DNA of 64,000 nt, taken from Chiua virens. Lineage: Eukaryota; Basidiomycota; Agaricomycetes; Boletales; Boletaceae. The notes beneath the pieces are model-generated. The model did no database searches and was not told where the DNA came from. It was given only the letters and a program-made list of their open reading frames with translations. The first letter of the stretch is position 1, and the number at the start of each line of letters is the position of its first letter. Shown piece after piece: positions 57,060-64,000 of this stretch. Position numbers and translations under genes: made by a program. The stretch covers positions 1,612,001 through 1,676,000 of the forward strand of contig JAHNUO010000009.1 in NCBI GenBank assembly GCA_019787685.1, written 5' to 3'.

Positions 57060-58400
57060 TTAGAGAAATCGCTGTGAAGTCCTGGAAGAGCATGTGGAAG
57101 CTGTGTCGTCAAAGTGGTCGTCAGCCCACTCGCCCTCATGCTGAATCAGACTGATGGCTACTGGCGAATAAGTTATACATATCAAACGGACCTCTGAGGT
57201 ATTCTGAGACGTACCACATGTGTACCGTCCGAGGAAGAAGGAGCGATCTGACTGCCCTGCACAATGCAATCGTGCTAAAATTGGTCAGAACCAGTGAAGC
57301 TTGCAATCCGGTGAAATTGATGCGAACCTAGCTGTCGCGGCTAAACAACGTTTCAGCTATGACATACGGAGACGCAATTGTGAACCATTCATTACCAGAG
57401 ACGCTGGTTATGCCAACCATGGCTGATTCATGTTGAGTTATAGAGTTATGGAAAGCACGTGGACATACCATCGGACCCAAGCAGAGCAAAAATCTGCAGG
57501 AAACAATGAGTACACGGCGAAGGATCGAGCGTACTGAGTTCAGACCGTTGGCGGGATATTTGTCATAGTTGCAATTGCAAAATACAACAGGTGTTGCGAG
57601 CGCAAACGCTCCTTCAAGAGAGATTTCTTGGACGACTGCTTTGACAGTTTCACGATGAACAATATGAGCACAAGGAAGTTGTAGCACATGGCTGTCAACA
57701 CACTAATCACAACTCCATAGAGAGAACAGACACCGTTTGGCTCGGTGGACTTGACGTTCGACAAATCTGATGCAAAATGTAGATTTCAGTCAACCCTACA
57801 AGGGATGAGCGCTCGATGAGCTCTCACTTATTATCAGCATGGTGCAGTGACCAACGGCAGCAAGCAGCACCAGAATATGCACTAAGCGGGAGTCCTCCCA
57901 GATTACCCATCTGTACGACTCGTTAGGTGTAGATACCCAATTCATACAAAATCCAGACTCACGTACGGATCATGAGCTTGGTCGAAGAAGATGGTATAAC
58001 AATTGCTTCTGTTCCCTAAGGTCAAACGTGTCGACGTGAAGAACTCTGTGATATCGATCGGAGAGTTTTGACTCACCATTATCAAAATGTGTCCAGCTAG
58101 CGAGATTGATTGAGCTACATGCAATGTTCAACATGCCATAGAGTACTGACATTCACAAGGGAAATGGTCGGACAATGGACTCTGCTGAATCGCACTGCAT
58201 ACAAAGACGAATCAACATCCGTGGCTCAAGGTTGTCCTCAGGGATGACTCACAGTAAAACGATGTTGATCAAAAAACAACCTTCCAATGAGGTATGGAAT
58301 CATCAAGCGCAGACATTAATTGTACGAGACAATGCCAAAATATGACCACTTACAAGTGACCAGCGGAAGGGTAGGCATCATCGAATGAGGGCATACCCTA
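57060..58400 (-). CDS. Multi-pass membrane protein, unassigned family
   Basis: Minus-strand exons separated by short introns encode hydrophobic segments. They include WVIWEDSRLVHILVLLAAVGHCTMLIIS (about 57.91-57.83 kb), NGVCSLYGVVISVLTAMCYN with FLVLILFIVKLS (57.73-57.66 kb), SLLKERLRSQHLLYFAIATMTNIPPTV (57.62-57.55 kb) and VRSILRRVLIVSCRFLLCLG (57.53-57.47 kb). A hydrophilic acidic tail (EGEWADDHFDDTASTCSSRTS) ends near 57060. The pattern resembles the many uncharacterised 6-7 helix proteins of Agaricomycetes. The N-terminal exons (58.0-58.4 kb) were not chained with confidence. Function unknown; frame breaks are possible. Confidence 0.45.
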
Positions 58401-58750
58401 CGCCGAAATTTTCCAAGTATTCCCACCTGACCCACAGAATTCAAGAGGTTCGAAAGCGCGACTGGTTCTTCGACAAGAAAACGTCATACCCATAAACGCT
58501 CAACAGCAAAAGTATCGCATTGCTGGGTCTTGCCACCAGTGAACCATTTTCAGCTAATAGCCGCACGGGGCAGTTGTCCGGAGCCTTTGAAGCAGCTTAT
58601 CAGTAAGCTCAGCGAAAAAAAAGGAAAGAGCGTAAGAACACTCGCCAGTCGGGCTGCTAACCTGCTAATGTTTTACAGAGCGTCAATAGTAGACTCAATA
58701 GTGTGTTTACGTGTCGAAAGTTGAAACGTTATGTGACACTGTGGGAAGTA
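58401..58750. other. Intergenic left of the copia element
   Basis: No coding signal; ends in the AAGTA target duplication. Confidence 0.35.
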
Positions 58751-58918
58751 TGTTGGACTCGAAGTCCTTTGATTACGCCAAACAATAGCAAGCCTCACTC
58801 GGCCTGATGCCGACTGTAGCTACACGTCATCTGTCGATAGGAGACTCCTAATAGATTCTTGCCTCTCGACTACCATCTCGTCTAACTAAGTTCCTCTCGC
58901 GCCTATCGTGCTGCAACA
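58751..58918 (+). repeat. 5' LTR of the copia element
   Basis: 168 bp, TG...CA ends, one mismatch to the 3' LTR. Confidence 0.97.
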
Positions 58919-58935
58919 GGTTATGAGCCCCGAGC
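58919..58935 (+). promoter_or_regulatory. Putative primer-binding site
   Basis: GGTTATGAGCCCCGAGC follows the 5' LTR directly, where the tRNA primer should pair. It resembles the TGGTATCAGAGC-type sites of copia elements, but the tRNA was not identified. Confidence 0.5.
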
Positions 58936-59012
58936 TCTAATTTGAAGCAGACGAGCATCATTTTATACGTCTATTATCGCCATCATATTTGTCTCACGCT
59001 CAGCCAATCACG

Positions 59013-62000
59013 ATGTCGCAACAGCCACCGCCCCCGTTACCTTTCTCTTTTCCCACCACCACGGTATCTCCTTCGACTGCCGCTGCGACCACTCCTCAAA
59101 CTATGGTCGCGACAACCTCAAATCCGTCGAATCCGATTACGTCGAGTCCCTCAACCCAACCGGCTCCGACCGCGAGCTCCAACTTAGTGAGCTCAGCTCC
59201 TAAGATTGAGAAGCTACGCGATGGGAACTGGCTCGCATGGAAAGTGCGCATGAGAGCCGTTCTCAAACGGAAAGGGGCATGGGAAGGCATTATTGAAGGT
59301 AATGTCCAAAAGCCTAATGACCCCTCGGAAGCCGCAATCTGGGAAACAAAGGACGCAGTCGCACAAGAACTCATCTCGACTTCCATTCGGGATGAACAAG
59401 TCGTACATATAACCGACTGCGACACGGCGTTCCACGCATGGGAAACTCTACGTACCGTACATGAACCTCGCGGACAAGAGTCCGTACTCACTTTGTTCAA
59501 ACAATTGTATAATACGGAAGCTCAGGACGAAACTAACATCACGTCCCACTTCCATCAGCTTCAGATCATACGAGAGCGCCTCATCGTTGCCGGTCACGCT
59601 AAAGAAGTCGATGACTCAATGTTCAAAGCTATCATCGTCGGGTCACTTCCCGCCAGCCTCGATAGCTTTACCGGCGGCTACCTCGGCTCTCAAAGTGTGA
59701 TCCAAAGCAATCAAAACCTATCGGGCGACATCTCGGTCCCCGATCTTATCTCGCGTCTTTCCGTTGAGTGGCGGAAAAAGCAGAAACTGAAAGAAGAAAG
59801 AGAGAAATCAGGTGACGTCGCAAACACGGCTTTTACTTCGCGCAAGACGACGAAGGGACCACGTCCGTGCACCATTTGCGGCTACACCAACCACCTGACT
59901 TTCCAGTGTCGCCACAAAGGGAAACCCAAATGTGGCATATGCCAAAAGTTTGGCCATTCAGAGGAAGAATGCCGCTACAACCCTCTGAATAAAGGACGCC
60001 AAAATCCAGGCAAATTCGGACGGGGAAACTCGCGACCCGGGCCGAAAGGAAAAGAAAAAGCACGTGCAAAGGTAGTAAAAGAAGAATCAGCCAGCGAAAC
60101 AGATGAGCTCGAACGAAGCTTTGTAACAAATGTATCTATTGCTGATGACGTCGAAATGAAAGAGGCCAATGAGGCCGACTTTTCAGCTTATCCATGGATC
60201 GCCGATACTGGCGCATCCACCCATATCTGTGCACAGCGTGAAGCGTTCCTCGACTACAAGTCGTTACCAGAACGCATCGTCAAAGGGCTTGGCGACAAAC
60301 CGGTCGCCGCTCTTGGAGAGGGCACCGTCATTATACACACGCGTGCTGATGACAAAATTCGTACGCTACGGCTATTCAAAGTCCTGCACGTACCTGAGGC
60401 CCGAGAGAATCTTGTCTCTATCGGGCGACTTGATAAAGCAGGCGCACATGTCACCTGTGCAGACGGCCGGATGACAATACACAACAATAACGAACTTATT
60501 GCCGTTGCTACAATATATCGAAATCTATATTACCTTGACGTCGAAACAGCAAACTACAAAACAAATGTAGCAATAAAGATCAAACGATCTTGGACCTGGG
60601 AGGAATGGCATCGCCGCCTAGGACACATCGGCATTGCTGGACTGAGAAAACTTCATGGAAAGAACCTTGTCGACGGGTTCTCACTCCAACAAAGCCTGCA
60701 GGACTTCGAGTGCGAGGCTTGTATTAAATCGAAAATTACGCGGCAACCGCTACCAAAGACGGTCAGCCCGCAAATAAGAAAACCGGGTGACCTCACTCAC
60801 TCAGATGTTTGGGGCCCAGCCCGAGTTCCATCTTCACAAGGATACCGGTATTATATTTCTTTCGTGGACGATGAATCGCGACACGCCACGATCAGCTTCA
60901 TGAAAACGAAAGATGAAGCTCCTAATAAGGTAAAACAATATGTCTCATATATCGAGAGACAGTATGGGCACGTACCCAAAGCAATCCGTGCCGATAACGG
61001 ACGAGAATATGTCAATAAAAATTTACAGACATGGTGTCTCGATAAGGGAATCGAGCTCCAAACAACTGCTCCCTATACTCCGGAGCAAAATGGCGTCGCA
61101 GAACGCTGGAATAGAACGGTTGTCGAATTAGGTCGTGCAATGCTTTTTGCGCATGACTTACCAAACGAGCTATGGCCTGAAGTGATGTCTCATGCCGCTT
61201 ATATTCGTAACCGGGCGTACACACGCTCCATACCCAATATGACACCATACGAAAAATGGTCTGGGAATCGCCCAGACATTTCCTTCATTCAGGAATTTGG
61301 GCGACCTGTATGGATACTGAATCAAGAATTAAACCCATCAAAATTGGACTCACAGGCTAAGAAGTTCATCTTCGTTGGCCACGAGGATGGTCCAAAAGCA
61401 ATCAAATATTATGACCCCCTTAAAAGAACAATCAAAGTTTCTCGTGAGTACCGTTGGCCGATTGCTGTCACGCAAAGCATACCGGATCATCGGTTTGAGG
61501 GGGAGCATGCTGGAGAAGGTAGCAAACCTTCATCCGGCATGAAACGAAAAGATCTAGATCAAGAATCAGATCTGAATCAAAGTAAAAGACATCGAGTCGA
61601 AAGCGACGTACCTGAACTGACACCCGATCCTGATGATAATGACTCAGAAGATGAGCATGACCAACAGGAATCAATTGCCAAAGTCGCTGCCGCCGTATAC
61701 ACTGCTATAAGTGAATCACACATTAGCAGTAATGACCCAAAAACGCTCAAAGAAGCAATGAACTCACCTGACTGGCCCCAATGGGAGAAAGCCATTCAAA
61801 CCGAGCTCGAAACATTGAAACAGATGGGCACATGGGAGTTAGTAGATCCTCCCGATGATAGAAAGCCTGTCACGAACAAATGGGTCTTTGTGCGGAAATA
61901 CGACAGGAATGGCAATCTAGAAAAATACAAAGCGAGATTAGTAGCTCGCGGATTCAGTCAGGTACCAGGGATGGACTACAATGAAACTTTCTCACCTGTA

Positions 62001-63287
62001 GTCCGGCTTGAAACAATTAGAGCGATATTAGCGCTCGCCGTTGCTGAAGACTGGGAAATCCAGCAAATGGACGTAAAAGGGGCTTACCTAAATGGTAAAC
62101 TCAAAGAAGAGATTTATATGAACCAGCCAGAAGGATTCAGTGACGGTACGGCTCGACTATGCCATTTATTAAAGACATTATACGGATTGAAACAATCCGG
62201 TCGAGGGTGGAATGAGGAGCTTGATAACAAGCTCAGCGGCATAAATTTTGACCGCCTCTTATCAGATCCATGCGTCTATATCCGGCGTACTGGAAAGATT
62301 ATCGAGATCATCACTGTATGGGTTGATGATCTATTACTTTTCTCCAATGATAAAAATCAGATGACTAAACTAAAACAAAATCTAAAAGGGCTATTCGATA
62401 TCACCGATCTTGGTGAACCGAGCAAACTCGTTGGTCTAGAATTCACACGTGACCGAGAACGGGGAACGCTTACTATCAAACAAACCAATTATATTGAAAG
62501 CGTTCTAGACAGGTATGGGATGCATGAAGCTAATCCCGTTTCTACCCCGCTCGATCCAAATCTGAAGCTCGAACCACGAGACGCAGCTACTAACCCATCA
62601 CAATATTCCCAGGTCGATGGGAATTACGCCTCCTTAACGGGATCACTTATGTATGCCGCAATTGGTACACGTCCCGACATCGCATTCGCCGTAAATAAAC
62701 TCTGCTCGTTCAATAACAATCCAGATCTTGCCCATTGGACCGCGGCGAAACGAGTCTTGCGCTACCTCAAGGGCACAAAAGATCTTGGAATAACATATGC
62801 GCGCAATAACAAACAGAGCAGTTTCTACGGTTACGCGGATGCAAGCTTTGCCGCCAATAACGATTTAACTTCGACGAGCGGCAACATTTTTATTCTCAAT
62901 GGAGGTGCCATCGCCTGGAGCTCAAAGAAGGAACCAACAGCTGCGCTTTCTACTGCCGAGGCCAAATTTACTGCAATGGCCAGAGCCGAGAAGGATGTGA
63001 TCTGGCTCAGAAATCTTTATTCCGAAATTGGTTTTGAGCCCGAAAACGCGACCATCCTCTACGGCGACAACAAATCCGCTATTGCCATTGCGACGAATGC
63101 CCAATTTCACAAACGGGCAAAGTATTTCGACCTACGGAACTTACATATGCGGAACACGATCAAAATTGGCTGGATAACCCTCGTATATTGTCCAACCAAT
63201 GATATGACCGCTGATGTACTCACAAAAGCCCTACCACGACAAAAACATTTACAGCACTCCAAAGCTCTCGGCCTCTGTGCGGCTTGA
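59013..63287 (+). CDS. Copia gag-pol polyprotein
   Basis: ATG 59013 was chosen because the frame upstream to 58989 has no ATG; 1424 residues. Order: Pro/Thr-rich start; gag (LRDGNWLAWKVRMRAVLKRK, about 70-90); two CCHC zinc knuckles (CTICGYTNHLTFQC and CGICQKFGHSEEEC, about 285-320). Protease follows with IADTGASTHIC (about 397); pre-integrase WHRRLGH and C-x2-C (about 531-570). Integrase has acidic residues in HSDVWG (about 595), RADNGREY (about 659) and NGVAERWNR (about 691). Reverse transcriptase reads NKWVFVRKYD to VWVDDLLLF (about 956-1105). RNase H has GYADASF, STAEAKF and YGDNKSA (about 1272-1350). The integrase-before-RT order defines Ty1/copia. A single frame without stop or frameshift suggests it could be active. 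Confidence 0.97.
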   Translation: MSQQPPPPLPFSFPTTTVSPSTAAATTPQTMVATTSNPSNPITSSPSTQPAPTASSNLVSSAPKIEKLRDGNWLAWKVRMRAVLKRKGAWEGIIEGNVQKPNDPSEAAIWETKDAVAQELISTSIRDEQVVHITDCDTAFHAWETLRTVHEPRGQESVLTLFKQLYNTEAQDETNITSHFHQLQIIRERLIVAGHAKEVDDSMFKAIIVGSLPASLDSFTGGYLGSQSVIQSNQNLSGDISVPDLISRLSVEWRKKQKLKEEREKSGDVANTAFTSRKTTKGPRPCTICGYTNHLTFQCRHKGKPKCGICQKFGHSEEECRYNPLNKGRQNPGKFGRGNSRPGPKGKEKARAKVVKEESASETDELERSFVTNVSIADDVEMKEANEADFSAYPWIADTGASTHICAQREAFLDYKSLPERIVKGLGDKPVAALGEGTVIIHTRADDKIRTLRLFKVLHVPEARENLVSIGRLDKAGAHVTCADGRMTIHNNNELIAVATIYRNLYYLDVETANYKTNVAIKIKRSWTWEEWHRRLGHIGIAGLRKLHGKNLVDGFSLQQSLQDFECEACIKSKITRQPLPKTVSPQIRKPGDLTHSDVWGPARVPSSQGYRYYISFVDDESRHATISFMKTKDEAPNKVKQYVSYIERQYGHVPKAIRADNGREYVNKNLQTWCLDKGIELQTTAPYTPEQNGVAERWNRTVVELGRAMLFAHDLPNELWPEVMSHAAYIRNRAYTRSIPNMTPYEKWSGNRPDISFIQEFGRPVWILNQELNPSKLDSQAKKFIFVGHEDGPKAIKYYDPLKRTIKVSREYRWPIAVTQSIPDHRFEGEHAGEGSKPSSGMKRKDLDQESDLNQSKRHRVESDVPELTPDPDDNDSEDEHDQQESIAKVAAAVYTAISESHISSNDPKTLKEAMNSPDWPQWEKAIQTELETLKQMGTWELVDPPDDRKPVTNKWVFVRKYDRNGNLEKYKARLVARGFSQVPGMDYNETFSPVVRLETIRAILALAVAEDWEIQQMDVKGAYLNGKLKEEIYMNQPEGFSDGTARLCHLLKTLYGLKQSGRGWNEELDNKLSGINFDRLLSDPCVYIRRTGKIIEIITVWVDDLLLFSNDKNQMTKLKQNLKGLFDITDLGEPSKLVGLEFTRDRERGTLTIKQTNYIESVLDRYGMHEANPVSTPLDPNLKLEPRDAATNPSQYSQVDGNYASLTGSLMYAAIGTRPDIAFAVNKLCSFNNNPDLAHWTAAKRVLRYLKGTKDLGITYARNNKQSSFYGYADASFAANNDLTSTSGNIFILNGGAIAWSSKKEPTAALSTAEAKFTAMARAEKDVIWLRNLYSEIGFEPENATILYGDNKSAIAIATNAQFHKRAKYFDLRNLHMRNTIKIGWITLVYCPTNDMTADVLTKALPRQKHLQHSKALGLCAA

Positions 63288-63294
63288 GGGGGAG
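63285..63294 (+). promoter_or_regulatory. Polypurine tract
   Basis: The GAGGGGGAG stretch just before the 3' LTR, the expected start site for plus-strand DNA synthesis; it overlaps the gag-pol stop. Confidence 0.7.
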
Positions 63295-63462
63295 TGTTGG
63301 ACTCGAAGTCCTTTGATTACGCCAAACAATAGCAAGCCTCACTTGGCCTGATGCCGACTGTAGCTACACGTCATCTGTCGATAGGAGACTCCTAATAGAT
63401 TCTTGCCTCTCGACTACCATCTCGTCTAACTAAGTTCCTCTCGCGCCTATCGTGCTGCAACA
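63295..63462 (+). repeat. 3' LTR of the copia element
   Basis: 168 bp; matches the 5' LTR except for one transition. Confidence 0.97.
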
Positions 63463-63467
63463 AAGTA

Positions 63468-64000
63468 AATACGCTTATCATCATTGCTCCGTCCACTGAG
63501 CAATGCAATTTCATTGTCACGTACACTGATTAGCACAACAAGAGTTTTTCATTGTGACACTGAACATTGACAGACATTGACAAATTATTGTAATAAGGGA
63601 CATAACTACGAGGTATTGAGAAGTGCACTGATGCATCAGCACACACAAAGGTACATTGGGCTATCAGCGCACAGACGTAACAATGAAAAACCAGCACAGA
63701 GTGACAGGAATGAAAAGATGCGAATGTACGTGATGACAATGGGAGATAATTGCTATGGTTAATACCCAGCTTCCTCATCTCCTCTCTGCGCGAGTTGGCC
63801 GATTTCTGAGTCAGCTGTAAATGTAGCCATGCAAGAATCTACAGAACAATCAGCGATTCCCCATTGATTGCGCAACTTAACTCGTCCGACAACTGCCTTG
63901 ATGTTGTGCAAGTCCATAATTGATGATGGTCCCACCAGTGTCCCAGAAGTCCCCAGAGTCAAGACGAGTGAAGCCGATGGCCATACGAGGCCACCAAGCC
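63468..64000 (-). other. Right edge, possible end of an unrecognised minus-strand gene
   Basis: On the minus strand 63962-63759 reads GPSSIMDLHNIKAVVGRVKL, then RNQWGIADCSVDSCMATFTADSE and a stop. This looks like a protein C-terminus and is open to the window edge apart from uncertain splicing; an overlapping frame is also open. The family is not recognised. The remainder (63468-63750) shows nothing. Confidence 0.3.

Larger units (their letters stand above)
58751..63462 (+). mobile_element. Ty1/copia LTR retrotransposon, complete and young
   Basis: Two 168-bp LTRs (58751-58918, 63295-63462) begin TGTTGGACTC and end CTGCAACA, and differ at one base (CACTCGG versus CACTTGG). The 5-bp target duplication AAGTA is at 58746-58750 and 63463-63467. 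One intact gag-pol frame fills the interior. The near identity of the LTRs and the open frame suggest recent insertion. Confidence 0.97.

Noticed and set aside
1..64000. tRNA or rRNA genes
   Set aside because: Scanned for T-arm and B-box-like motifs; the few hits (for example near 34575 and 53990) lack matching stems.

Overview
The window looks like nuclear DNA of a mushroom-forming basidiomycete (Agaricomycetes). The evidence is dense genes cut by many 50-85 nt GT-AG introns, tandem fungal P450s, F-box multigene families, DUF6534-type membrane proteins, an RHS/Crinkler-like P-loop NTPase, Tc1/mariner and Ty1/copia elements, and conserved nucleolar genes. The species cannot be named from the sequence.

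Layout. 1-1.0 kb: decayed coiled-coil gene. 2.0-6.05 kb: a GTP-binding-domain gene whose middle holds an 88-bp tandem array (3.30-5.31 kb). Every array unit carries a 3' splice site, one variable triplet and a perfect GTAAGT 5' splice site; this is the most striking object in the window. 6.5-8.8 kb: broken F-box-like gene (minus). 9.7-20.8 kb: two near-complete and one remnant copy of an RRM/RING-IBR-RING2 gene with a charged coiled-coil tail ending in a CaaX-like motif; a Tc1/mariner element carrying a non-transposase cargo gene is wedged between remnant and copy 1. 20.9-29.6 kb: three tandem P450 genes (minus). 30.5-32.4 kb: RHS/Crinkler-like NTPase (minus). 34.85-39.67 kb: urea carboxylase (plus). 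39.7-44.05 kb: F-box gene, a P450 relic on the opposite strand, and a dead F-box paralogue. 44.8-48.2 kb: UTP14 (plus). 48.6-49.9 kb: third F-box paralogue. 50.0-51.2 kb: NUG1/GNL3-like circularly permuted GTPase (minus). 53.7-55.7 kb: DUF6534-like membrane protein (plus). 56.05-56.74 kb: FAP7/adenylate kinase 6 (minus). 57.1-58.4 kb: membrane protein (minus). 58.75-63.46 kb: a young, intact Ty1/copia element.

How the genes relate. UTP14, NUG1 and FAP7 all serve ribosome biogenesis and lie within about 12 kb, interrupted by fast-evolving families (F-box, DUF6534). The P450s share an intron that splits the heme-cysteine codon and evidently arose by tandem duplication; the 3' end of one P450 was duplicated together with the RING-IBR gene. 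No biosynthetic backbone enzyme is present, so the P450s are not evidence of a metabolite cluster.

Caveat. Many genes show single-base frame breaks, including UTP14 and NUG1, which should be essential, while the 4.3-kb copia reading frame and the spliced FAP7 gene are intact. Some apparent pseudogenes may therefore reflect consensus indel errors. Splice sites given here were assigned by eye from GT/AG, branch-point-like motifs, reading phase and remembered family resemblance; no search or transcript data were used.
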